Positions 41,287 to 49,467 of a DNA stretch of 64,000 bases are shown here, piece after piece; the stretch's first letter is position 1; each line of letters starts with the position of its first letter. The notes under the pieces were generated by a model, which searched no databases, was not told where the DNA came from, and saw only the letters and a program-made list of their open reading frames with translations. The DNA lies in the NCBI GenBank assembly GCA_035944555.1, contig DASZAY010000021.1:68132-132131 (forward strand). The letters run 5' to 3'. This DNA comes from CADCWK01 sp035944555 (GTDB lineage Bacteria > Chloroflexota > Chloroflexia > Thermomicrobiales > UBA6265). The translations under genes were made by a program, and so were the position numbers.

Positions 41287-43578
41287 ATGACGCGAGCCCC
41301 CGGTAACGGCCATCCCGATTCCGCCGCAGGAGGTGGCAACGGCACGACGCCGGTGCGACTTCAGATGATCGGGGAGAACCCGTACAGCTACAACGTCCAA
41401 GGCAAGGCCAACGAGCCGATCACCGTCGCCGGGATCCTTGACCGGGCCCACCGGGAACTGACCCTGGCCGGGGAGGAGCGTCCGAAGCCCGACTGGTCGC
41501 TCGGCGCGATCTACGACCGACTGGACGGCAACGCCCCGCGGATCGCGGTCATCGGGGGATCGCCTGATCACCCTGCCCATGTCGTCGACCAGGGCACGAT
41601 CGCGCGGGCAGCGCTGGCAATCTGGGAGCGCGGCGGCGTGCCGTTCTCGTTCAGTGTCCCGGTGCTCTGCGACGGGACGGCCCAGAGCACGCCGGGTATG
41701 AGCTACAGCCTCCAGAGCCGCAACGCGATCGCCGAGATGATTGTTAACCAGATGGAAGCGCACGGCTATCACGGCGCCTTCGTCATCCAGAGCTGCGACA
41801 AGATGCCGCTGGCCGCGGTGTCGGCGCTGGCGCACCTCGACACCCTGCGCCAGCTCCGGGGGGAGCCGCCGGTCTTTGCGGCCTTCGCGCCGGCCCACGT
41901 CCTCAAAGGCGGGGAGATCCCGGCGAACGTCCGGGATGAGCTGCAGCAGCTCGCCAATGACATGGTCGCGGCCGGCCATGAGGAGCTGGCTGAAGACCTC
42001 GAAGACACGATGGCATACATCCTCCAGTGCTCGTCGAATACGGCGTTCCAGGGCGTGTTCATTCGCGCGGTCGAGTACGGAGTCCTGTCTCCGGAGCGCC
42101 ACGCCTGGTTCGAGCGGGAACTGGCGGTTCATACCTGCGACGCCAAGGGCGGCATCTGCGCGTTCAACGGCACGGGTAACTCGTCCCGAAACATCGTCGC
42201 CGGGATGGGTCTCGTCCATCCGGTCGTCGAGCTGCTGACCGATCCGCCAACGACCGCGCAGGTCGATGCGGTGGTCGCCGATCTGATGACTCTGCCCAAT
42301 CGCCCCGAGTGCGGTGTTACCCGGATCCTGCTGGACAACGTCGGCAACGCCGTCCGGATCCACAGCGCCTCGGGCGGGTCGACAAACCTGTTGATGCACT
42401 TCGTCGGCGCGGTCCTCTACAGCGGCCACCGGTTCAGCATCCATGACCTCGATCGGATCCACCACGCGCACTCGGTACCGGACATCTTCAACTACAGCCT
42501 GACGCAGGGCCGCGACATCTTCGCGCTGGCCAAGCAATGCTGCGACGGCGACATCCGCGGGATGGAGACGCTCATCTACGAGCTGGTCCGGAATGGCGTG
42601 CCGATGGATCTGGACGCCATGACGGTGACCGGTACGACCTGGCGGGAGCGACTCTCCGACGAAACCGGGCTGAGCGCCACCGGTGTGACCGACAACCCGA
42701 TCATCCTCGCGACCCCTCGGCGCTCCATTTCCGGCGTCGACGTACTGACCGGCAACTGGTTCGAGAGCGCGGTCGTCAAGATCAGCGGCATGCCGGAGAA
42801 GCAGGTCGATCACTTCGACGAGCAGGTCGCACTCGTCCTCCGGTACGACGATGAGGAGGCCGCCAACAACAGCCTGCTCAACGTCCACCTGCTGGACAAC
42901 CTGCGGGATTCCGTCGCGTTCGACGAGCAGACGCTACGGAGTCTCTGGGCGCACAACGCGACGGGCCTCGGGCTGGATGTCGCCGCGGCCAGCGATCTGA
43001 GCTACGACCGGCTGTTTGATCACATGGTCAGGACGGGCACGCTCAAGCTGGCGATCGTCGTCGCCGCCCAGGGACCGGTCGCCTACGGGATGCCCGAGAT
43101 GTTCACGCCGATGCAGCACATCAACGCCAACCGGGCGCTGCGCCGCCTGGCGACCCTGATGAGCGACGGTCGGTACTCAGGCGTGTCCTATGGGGCGGCG
43201 GTCGGGCATATCACCCCGGAGGCGGCGCTCGGCGGCGGGATCCTCCGGCTGGAGACGGGCGACCCGATCCATCTTCGCTTCCGGGCACGACGACTGGACC
43301 TCCTCGATCCGGTCGCGCTGGCCGAGGGCCGGATCATCCCAGCCGACGACCGGCTGCTGGCCGGCCGGGACGACGTGGCCGCGGCCCGGATGGCGGTGAT
43401 TCGCAGGCGTCAGCGGTTCGTCGCCGCCTCCAACCGAATGACGTACTGCACCGACGCGGCATCCGGGGTCGTCCCGGTCCCTGTCGCTGAGGAAGCCGTG
43501 GTCAATTTCTGGGATGCGGCGACCGTGGGCGGGGTCAACACCGCTGCCGAGAGCAGGGAACCAGTGCTTGCCGACTGA
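41287..43578 (+). CDS. IlvD/Edd family dehydratase, long sugar-acid type
   Basis: A 763-residue iron-sulfur dehydratase, clearly longer than the roughly 560-650 residues of DHAD or xylonate dehydratases. Family motifs are Val-Leu-Cys128-Asp-Gly, Gly-Met-Ser-Tyr-Ser-Leu, Gln-Ser-Cys170-Asp-Lys and Gly-Gly-Ile-Cys-Ala-Phe near 312, giving three candidate cluster cysteines. Ser-Asp-Gly-Arg-Tyr-Ser-Gly lies near 630. The first cysteine sits next to Asp-Gly, as in YjhG-type aldonate dehydratases, rather than in the Pro-Cys-Asn of IlvD. A sugar-acid substrate is therefore more likely than dihydroxyisovalerate, but this is inference. ATG 41287 has AGGAG upstream, and TGC-TACCAT (41204-41212) may be its promoter. 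Confidence 0.85.
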   Translation: MTRAPGNGHPDSAAGGGNGTTPVRLQMIGENPYSYNVQGKANEPITVAGILDRAHRELTLAGEERPKPDWSLGAIYDRLDGNAPRIAVIGGSPDHPAHVVDQGTIARAALAIWERGGVPFSFSVPVLCDGTAQSTPGMSYSLQSRNAIAEMIVNQMEAHGYHGAFVIQSCDKMPLAAVSALAHLDTLRQLRGEPPVFAAFAPAHVLKGGEIPANVRDELQQLANDMVAAGHEELAEDLEDTMAYILQCSSNTAFQGVFIRAVEYGVLSPERHAWFERELAVHTCDAKGGICAFNGTGNSSRNIVAGMGLVHPVVELLTDPPTTAQVDAVVADLMTLPNRPECGVTRILLDNVGNAVRIHSASGGSTNLLMHFVGAVLYSGHRFSIHDLDRIHHAHSVPDIFNYSLTQGRDIFALAKQCCDGDIRGMETLIYELVRNGVPMDLDAMTVTGTTWRERLSDETGLSATGVTDNPIILATPRRSISGVDVLTGNWFESAVVKISGMPEKQVDHFDEQVALVLRYDDEEAANNSLLNVHLLDNLRDSVAFDEQTLRSLWAHNATGLGLDVAAASDLSYDRLFDHMVRTGTLKLAIVVAAQGPVAYGMPEMFTPMQHINANRALRRLATLMSDGRYSGVSYGAAVGHITPEAALGGGILRLETGDPIHLRFRARRLDLLDPVALAEGRIIPADDRLLAGRDDVAAARMAVIRRRQRFVAASNRMTYCTDAASGVVPVPVAEEAVVNFWDAATVGGVNTAAESREPVLAD

Positions 43579-43598
43579 CCGCGGCGATCAGATGACAA

Positions 43599-43645
43599 CG
43601 AGAAGGGCGGGCGCCGGAATGGCGCCCGCCCTTCTCGGTGTTTTC
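43599..43645 (+). terminator. Intrinsic terminator after the dehydratase gene
   Basis: A perfect 17-bp stem (43599-43615 with 43621-43637) is followed by GTGTTTTC. It lies 20 bp past the stop codon and faces the converging DUF4397 gene. Confidence 0.88.
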
Positions 43646-43662
43646 GTGGTTCGCGACAGATG

Positions 43663-44454
43663 TCAGGCGGCCGGAGTCGCGACCTCTTCCTCGTCGCTCT
43701 CCTGACCCGGGTACGTGCCGACGACCAGCGCGGTCGGCTCGCCCATGGCGTCGGCGGTCACGATGATAGCGATCGACGAGCCCGGCTGCAGGGTCAGGGC
43801 CGGCAGCGTGGCGACCGCACCTTCTTCGCCGGTCAACCGGACTTCGAACTCAGCCGACGTGCCCATGAAGTCGGAGGCGTCGGAGGCGTTGAAGTAGGAC
43901 AGGTCCTCGATGATCGGGTCGCCACCGACGGCAGCGATATCGATGGCCTCGACGGCCGACGCGGCGTGAATCGCGATGACGCGGGAGTTGTCATCCGCGA
44001 CCCGCTCGTTGTTGATCTCGAAGGCCTTGATCTCCGGCTCGTCCTCGCCGTTGGCGGCGACCATCGCGTAGATCTTGCCACTCTCCAGCTCGACGTCCGT
44101 GTCGATGACGGCCTGGGAGGCGTCGCCACCGGCCGGAACCACCTTGACGTTGTGGTCGCCGCTGTTGACGGAAAGGAACTCGCTGACCGCTCCGAACTCG
44201 ATACCCGTGAGCACGGCCTCGTCATCCACCAGGATGTCGACGGCGGGAGCGGCCGCGGCCGCGTGGACCACGGAGATCGCGGCCATGTCGTCTTCGAGGG
44301 TGATCGCCGGAGTGGAGATCTGACCCGGTACCGGTGTCGCCTCCGGGGTGCTCTGGGCAAATGCCCCAACAGCCATGACCAGCGTCAGGGCGAGGGCTGT
44401 GGTCAGTGCGACGACGCTGTGGAACAGTCCGCTCAGGGGGACACCTGTCATCAT
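43663..44454 (-). CDS. Secreted DUF4397 domain protein
   Basis: A 263-residue exported protein. The signal peptide covers about residues 1-33 (hydrophobic helix, then Ala-Phe-Ala-Gln). The mature part is a single DUF4397 unit: Ala-Ile-Ser-Val-Val-His-Ala-Ala, then Val-Asp-Ile-Leu-Val-Asp-Asp-Glu, then Val-Lys-Val-Val-Pro-Ala-Gly, with a related second half starting Arg-Val-Ile-Ala-Ile-His-Ala-Ala. This is an Ig-like beta fold found in extracellular proteins of unknown function. The C-terminus is acidic. ATG 44454 follows AAGGA. It lies downstream of the BMP importer operon but has 187 bp before it and may be independent. Confidence 0.8.
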   Translation of the reverse strand: MMTGVPLSGLFHSVVALTTALALTLVMAVGAFAQSTPEATPVPGQISTPAITLEDDMAAISVVHAAAAAPAVDILVDDEAVLTGIEFGAVSEFLSVNSGDHNVKVVPAGGDASQAVIDTDVELESGKIYAMVAANGEDEPEIKAFEINNERVADDNSRVIAIHAASAVEAIDIAAVGGDPIIEDLSYFNASDASDFMGTSAEFEVRLTGEEGAVATLPALTLQPGSSIAIIVTADAMGEPTALVVGTYPGQESDEEEVATPAA

Positions 44455-44641
44455 GCGAATCCTTCTACTTAGGCTCAACGGCACGCCGATCGCCGGCGCG
44501 CAGCACGATCGTGCTCCAGACAGATGCGCAAAAGCACACGACGTGCCAGAACCCCGACCGAGACGTCCACACGAATTCTCGGACCGTAGCAGGCAGCAGC
44601 GGGGAAGGGCTGATGCTCTCATCCCGCCGGTGGAACCGACG

Positions 44642-45748
44642 CTACGTGGGGAAGAGCTCCCGAAGGCGCTGGTCGACCCCCTTCGCGTCGCCGACCGAAG
44701 ACACCTGAATCGCGCCTGACTCGATGCCGGACCGCGCCGCCGCGACGGCCTCCGTCGTCTCGGACCGGATCGCCAGCTTCGTCTCGAGGAGGTTCACCCC
44801 ACCGTTTGACAGGTCCATCGTATAGACCTGGCCGAACGTCCCGGCCTCGAGATCAGCGATCATCTGGGTATAGGCTGCCGTGTAGTCGAACAGGACCGAG
44901 GTCAGGAGCAAGTCGGCCGCTTCCTCGTTGCCCGACTTATCGCCGATGACGTCGATAAACCGGACCGGCGGTTGGCCCGGGCTTTGCTGGTTATGCTCGC
45001 GGATCGCCTGGATCATCCCGAAGGCCGCGCCGTCGCCCATTCCGAAGACGATGTCGGCGCCGGCCGCGAGGACCGTGTCGGTAACCTGCCGGGCAGCAGC
45101 CGCGTCGTCATAGGTCCCTTCGCCGACCGAGGTATAGACCAGTCGAGCGTCCGGGCGAGCCGCCTTGAGCCCCTCTGCGAAACCGACCGTCATGAAGTTC
45201 CACGTCGGTGGCTGCCCGGTCACGACGATCCCGACGGTCCCACTCGTCGTCTCATTGCCGGCCATCACGCCGGCGAGATAGGCAGCTTCCTGGGCCTGCG
45301 TTTCGATGTCCGCGACCAGTCCGGGCTGGATCGCCTCCGGGTTCTCGATCACCACGACGGGCACGCCCTCTGCGGCGGCGAACTCCGGGCAGACGGTCTG
45401 GTAGCCAGACGCATGACAGACGATCAGGTCGACATCGTCACTTGCCAGGTCGAGCAGCACCGGCGTGATGTCGTCATACCCCAGGTTCTCTGCGACTTCG
45501 ACGTCGACGTCGAGCTCCTCCCCGACCCGGATGAGGTTGTCGACACCCTGCTGGTCCCAGCCCTGATTGGTCCGGCTGGCCGGCGTGACGATCGCCACGG
45601 AACGGACCTCGACGCCCTCCTGGGCCGACGCCGGAGCGACAGCCAGTGGCGCCATCAGCAGGACGGCGATCGCAAGCGCCACCAACCGGCTTCGGACGAG
45701 ACAGCCGTACCGAATACCGTCACGCCGGGAATGATGTCCTGCAAGCAT
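44642..45748 (-). CDS. BMP family ABC transporter substrate-binding protein
   Basis: A 368-residue binding protein of the Med/BmpA family, which captures purine or pyrimidine nucleosides for import. The signal peptide (about 1-43) ends in Ala-Pro-Ala-Ser-Ala-Gln with no lipobox cysteine. The mature protein contains Asn-Gln-Gly-Trp-Asp-Gln-Gly-like residues, Ile-Val-Cys-His-Ala-Ser-Gly-Tyr and Gly-Met-Gly-Asp-Gly-Ala-Ala-Phe-Gly, which line the ligand site. I chose ATG 45748 with GAGGAGG seven bases before; 45799 would add 17 residues. It is the last gene of the importer operon, 129 bp after the permease. Confidence 0.9.
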   Translation of the reverse strand: MLAGHHSRRDGIRYGCLVRSRLVALAIAVLLMAPLAVAPASAQEGVEVRSVAIVTPASRTNQGWDQQGVDNLIRVGEELDVDVEVAENLGYDDITPVLLDLASDDVDLIVCHASGYQTVCPEFAAAEGVPVVVIENPEAIQPGLVADIETQAQEAAYLAGVMAGNETTSGTVGIVVTGQPPTWNFMTVGFAEGLKAARPDARLVYTSVGEGTYDDAAAARQVTDTVLAAGADIVFGMGDGAAFGMIQAIREHNQQSPGQPPVRFIDVIGDKSGNEEAADLLLTSVLFDYTAAYTQMIADLEAGTFGQVYTMDLSNGGVNLLETKLAIRSETTEAVAAARSGIESGAIQVSSVGDAKGVDQRLRELFPT

Positions 45749-45877
45749 GTGCGTGTCCTCCTCGTAGCGGGTGATCCGACTCATATCCTTTACGGTCATC
45801 GTGCCGCCATTGCTTCCCGGAATCGACAGCCAATACCACAGCCAACCAACGGATTTGGATGGTCGCCAGCTGCTTCC

Positions 45878-46819
45878 CTAGTCGTCCTGCCGAGCGGTGG
45901 CGCGATCGTAGGGCCGGCCAAGCGCGGCCGGAAGTGCCACCCGGTGGCGGGCGAGCAGCAGCGCGACGACGACCCCCAGGTAGGGAAGCAGCCGCGGGAA
46001 GTCGGAACCGACCGGTGCGCCGGCCACCTGCAGGCCCGGCCCGAGTCCCTGCAGTACGCCGAACACGAGCGATGCGACCGCCACCCGCAACGGGGTGTGC
46101 TGGCCGAGCATCGCGACGGCGATGGCGATGAACCCGGCTCCAGCCGTGACGCCCGGCCGGAAGAAGCCCAGTTCAACCACGACCAGGACCGCACCGGCCA
46201 GGCCGCCAAGCACCCCGGCCATCGCGGTCGCTCCCAGCCGGACGCGCCAGACGCTGATCCCGGCAGCGTCGACCGCAAACGGTGCTTCCCCGGTCGCCCG
46301 GACGAGCAGCCCGGCCCGCGTGCGGGTCAGTACCGGGCCAAGCAGCAGGACGCCGATCATGGCGGCGTAGACCACCCAGTGCTGGTCAAACAGTGCCGGA
46401 CCAACGACCGGGACGTGATCGGCCAACGACGCAAGCGGCCGACCGGAGCCGGTGTCCAGCAGGGGCTGCTGGTCGCCGTACCACTCCCGGAACAGGAAAC
46501 CGGACAGACCCGTACCGGCGAGCGTCAGGCCGATCCCGACCAGAACCTGATCTGCCCGGGCCAGGGTCACGAGCAGACCAAAGAGCGTGCCCACGACCAA
46601 ACCGACGAGCGGCCCGGCCAGCAACCCGATCACGATGGAGTCGGTGTCGAGGGCCACCCGGAACGCCACCAGCCCGGCCAGCAGCATCGTCCCTTCGATC
46701 CCGAGGTTCAGCACCCCCGCCCGCTCGCCGATCGCTTCTCCGGTCGCGGCGAGCATCAGCGGGATGGACGCAAGGACGGCTGATGCCAGCACGGTGGCGG
46801 CGATAGCGGAAAGATCCAT
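45878..46819 (-). CDS. Nucleoside-type ABC transporter permease (second subunit)
   Basis: A 313-residue membrane protein of the BPD_transp_2 family (YufQ/NupQ-like) with about eight helices. The conserved stretch Gly-Glu-Arg-Ala-Gly-Val-Leu-Asn-Leu-Gly-Ile-Glu-Gly near residue 30 is typical. Its ATG overlaps the stop of the other permease (TGATG) and has a near-perfect AAGGAGGT ribosome-binding site inside that gene. The reading frame is open further upstream but that part is a shadow of the first permease. Confidence 0.92.
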   Translation of the reverse strand: MDLSAIAATVLASAVLASIPLMLAATGEAIGERAGVLNLGIEGTMLLAGLVAFRVALDTDSIVIGLLAGPLVGLVVGTLFGLLVTLARADQVLVGIGLTLAGTGLSGFLFREWYGDQQPLLDTGSGRPLASLADHVPVVGPALFDQHWVVYAAMIGVLLLGPVLTRTRAGLLVRATGEAPFAVDAAGISVWRVRLGATAMAGVLGGLAGAVLVVVELGFFRPGVTAGAGFIAIAVAMLGQHTPLRVAVASLVFGVLQGLGPGLQVAGAPVGSDFPRLLPYLGVVVALLLARHRVALPAALGRPYDRATARQDD

Positions 46820-47898
46820 CACCGTACCTCCTTCCGCGTCCGGCGAGCTAGCAATCCGCGGATCAGCACCGGCGCCGCCAGTGAGGCGAGCAGCGTTCCC
46901 TCGATCACGCCAAAGAAGGCCGGGTCGATCCCGGCCGCTCGGGGCATCACGTCGGCTCCGTAGGCCAGCATGCCGAGCAGCAGCGCACCGGGGACCAACG
47001 CCCACGCCGACCGGCGAGCCAGGAATACCAGGGCGAAGGCCGTGAATCCGTAGCCCGGATCCCATTCGGCCTGGAACGTCCCCTTGGTGGACAGGATGTC
47101 GTTGGCGCCGGCCAGCCCGCCCACTGCCCCACTGACGACCAGCGCCCCGAACAGGTAGGCGCGCACCGGGATCAGGGCGACCGCCGCGGCGCGCGGGTTC
47201 TCCCCGACGACGCGAAGTTCCAGCCCGGCGACGGTCCGGCGGAGTGCCCATCCGACGAGCACCACGAGGACGAGTGCCACGATGATTCCGGCATGGGTCC
47301 GGGTGTCGCCGAGCGAAACCAGGCGCAGCTCTCGCGGGATCAGCTCGGTCTGGGGGGAAACGACGGACCGGTCCCGGAGCGGGCCCTTGACCAGCCAGGC
47401 GGTGAGAAACAGCGCCACGTAGTTGAACATGATCGTCGTGACGATCTCATTCACGCCAAAGCGGGCACGGAGCAGGGCCGCCGGGAGCGCCCAGGCAGCA
47501 CCAGCGACCAGCCCTGCTACGGTTGCAGTCAGCCAGACAACCGGTCGGCCCGCGTCAGTCACCAGGGCGGCGGCGACCGCCGCCGCGAGCGCCGCGACGA
47601 GCACCTGCCCATCGATACCGATGTTCCAGATGCCCGCCCGCACGGCAATCAGCACCGCGACGCCCGTGATCATGAGCGGTGTGGCGCGGACGACCGTCTC
47701 CTCCAACCCGGCGGGTCGCAGCACCGCACGCTCGATCAGCGCCCGGTAGACCTCGACCGGGTCGTGCCCGGTGATCAGCAGGACGACCGACCCCGCGACG
47801 ATGGACAGGACGACCGCCACCAGCGTCTCCAGGACGGGCCGCGATCGCATGGCAGCGGGTGAGGTTTCCCGGATTGACTCAACGGAAGCGGCTACCAT
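46819..47898 (-). CDS. Nucleoside-type ABC transporter permease (first subunit)
   Basis: A 359-residue membrane protein of the YufP/NupP type with eight to ten helices. It has the family's Ala-Gly-Ile-Trp-Asn-Ile-Gly-Ile-Asp-Gly-Gln near residue 90, the counterpart of Leu-Asn-Leu-Gly-Ile-Glu-Gly in the partner. Its start overlaps the ATPase stop by 7 bp and its stop overlaps the second permease start, so all three are coupled. Confidence 0.92.
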   Translation of the reverse strand: MVAASVESIRETSPAAMRSRPVLETLVAVVLSIVAGSVVLLITGHDPVEVYRALIERAVLRPAGLEETVVRATPLMITGVAVLIAVRAGIWNIGIDGQVLVAALAAAVAAALVTDAGRPVVWLTATVAGLVAGAAWALPAALLRARFGVNEIVTTIMFNYVALFLTAWLVKGPLRDRSVVSPQTELIPRELRLVSLGDTRTHAGIIVALVLVVLVGWALRRTVAGLELRVVGENPRAAAVALIPVRAYLFGALVVSGAVGGLAGANDILSTKGTFQAEWDPGYGFTAFALVFLARRSAWALVPGALLLGMLAYGADVMPRAAGIDPAFFGVIEGTLLASLAAPVLIRGLLARRTRKEVR

Positions 47899-49466
47899 CC
47901 CACGGCCATCCAGCGCGACAGCTCGGCCCGATCGGCCGCAGCGGTTGGCCCGAGAGGTGACAGACGGCCGGCGTTCATCACGGCGACGCGATCTGACAGG
48001 CGCAGGGCTTCATCGAGGTCAGCGGTCAGCAGGATTACCGCACCGCCACGGTTGGCAACGGAACGCAGCGCCTCGGCGACCCGGACCTGGGATCGAACGT
48101 CCAGACCATGAGTGGGGTTGTCAGCAACCAGCAGAACCGGCTCACGGACGAGCTCACGCGCCAGCAACACCTTCTGCATGTTCCCGCCCGACAGCGTCCC
48201 GGCGGGCCGACCGGGGTCGGGGGGCCGAATCCCCCAGGCGGCGATCTCGCGCCGGGCGGCCTCGCGGATCGCCCGCGCGCGCAGGATCCCGAACCGCTGC
48301 GCCCCCTCCTCCCGCTGTCGCTTGAGCAGCAGGTTGGCCGTGATCGACATCCGGGCGACGATGCCTTCACCACGGCGGTCCCCGGTGAGGTAACCCACCC
48401 CGGCACCCGCGAATTCACGCGCGCCCTTCCCCGAGAGTGCCGTCCCGTTGACAGAGACCGCTCCCCGGCACGGCCGATACCCGGCCAGGACCTTGCCCAG
48501 CTCCCGCTGTCCCTGTCCCTGGATCCCGGCGATGGCCACGATCTCTCCGGCCCTGACCGTCAGCGAGACGCCGACCGGCCGATGCCGGGCGGCCGGCCCG
48601 GTATCAACGACCCTGCCCACCGACAGAACGACTGAACCGTTCCCAGCCGGCGCTCCAGGTCGGCGCTTCGTGACCGCTGCGTTTCCCGTCATGGCGCCGG
48701 GATCCGCACCGAACATGGCGCCCAGCAACCGGTCCTCGGTGCCCGCTGGCCAGTTGCCGGCGGTCGGTCGGAGCTCATCGACGACCGCTCCCCGGCGCAT
48801 GACGACGATCCGGTCACAGATCGCCAGCGCCTCCCCGAGCTTGTGGGTCACGAAGACGGTCGCCCTGCCGGCGGACCGGCGCTGCCGGATGACGTCGAAG
48901 AGCATCTCGACCTGGGATGCTTCCAGGGTTGACGTTGGCTCGTCGAGCAGGAGTACCCGCGGAGTACGCCCGACGGCCCGGGCAATCTCCAGCAACTGTC
49001 GCTCGCCGACTGACAACTCCCTAACCGTCCGAGAGCGGTCCATCTCTCGGAGCAGCGTTCTGATAGTGTCGTCGTCCTCTACATTGGCCAGATGGAGCTG
49101 CTCATCGACGGACAGTGTCGGGACAAGCGCGCCATGCTGATAGGCCGTCGCAATACCCTCGCGAAGGGCATCCGCAGGACTATTGGGACTGAAGGATCTG
49201 CCGCCGACTTCGATCAGACCCCGGCTTGGGGCCGTCAGACCAGACAGGATTGCGATCAGCGTTGACTTGCCCGCTCCGTTTTCACCGAGCAGTCCAACAA
49301 CTTCACCCGGAGCCACGCCGAGACGGATGTTGTCGTTAGCGACTACTCCAGAATAGATCTTCGTCACGCCGCTAATTCGGATCAGGTCGGGCGACAGCTC
49401 CCCGTCTCTCCGTTCCTGACGTTCAGCATCACCCGCATGTTGTGGCATGCCGCCAATCAACGCCAT
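47892..49466 (-). CDS. Nucleoside-type ABC transporter ATP-binding protein (two domains)
   Basis: A 524-residue protein with two ATPase domains, powering the BMP-type importer. Domain 1 has Walker A Gly61-Glu-Asn-Gly-Ala-Gly-Lys-Ser and Leu-Asp-Glu-Pro-Thr-Ser, but its signature is Leu-Ser-Val-Gly-Glu. Domain 2 has a degenerate Walker A (Gly-Ile-Gln-Gly-Gln-Gly-Gln-Arg-Glu-Leu) with a good Leu-Ser-Gly-Gly-Asn signature, the division of labour usual in this RbsA/YufO family. The start is unsure: ATG 49466 lies just beyond the amidase stop, ATG 49448 is the alternative, and neither has a clear ribosome-binding site, suggesting translational coupling. Confidence 0.92.
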   Translation of the reverse strand: MALIGGMPQHAGDAERQERRDGELSPDLIRISGVTKIYSGVVANDNIRLGVAPGEVVGLLGENGAGKSTLIAILSGLTAPSRGLIEVGGRSFSPNSPADALREGIATAYQHGALVPTLSVDEQLHLANVEDDDTIRTLLREMDRSRTVRELSVGERQLLEIARAVGRTPRVLLLDEPTSTLEASQVEMLFDVIRQRRSAGRATVFVTHKLGEALAICDRIVVMRRGAVVDELRPTAGNWPAGTEDRLLGAMFGADPGAMTGNAAVTKRRPGAPAGNGSVVLSVGRVVDTGPAARHRPVGVSLTVRAGEIVAIAGIQGQGQRELGKVLAGYRPCRGAVSVNGTALSGKGAREFAGAGVGYLTGDRRGEGIVARMSITANLLLKRQREEGAQRFGILRARAIREAARREIAAWGIRPPDPGRPAGTLSGGNMQKVLLARELVREPVLLVADNPTHGLDVRSQVRVAEALRSVANRGGAVILLTADLDEALRLSDRVAVMNAGRLSPLGPTAAADRAELSRWMAVGW

Positions 49467-49467
49467 G

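Noticed and set aside
41206..42888. 560-codon minus-strand frame opposite the IlvD/Edd gene
   Set aside because: Its composition is a shadow of the dehydratase codons, and the plus-strand frame carries all the family motifs.
45878..47251. Permease start extended to 47251
   Set aside because: The extra 144 residues are a shifted-frame reading of the first permease gene; ATG 46819 has an excellent AAGGAGGT and overlaps the previous stop.
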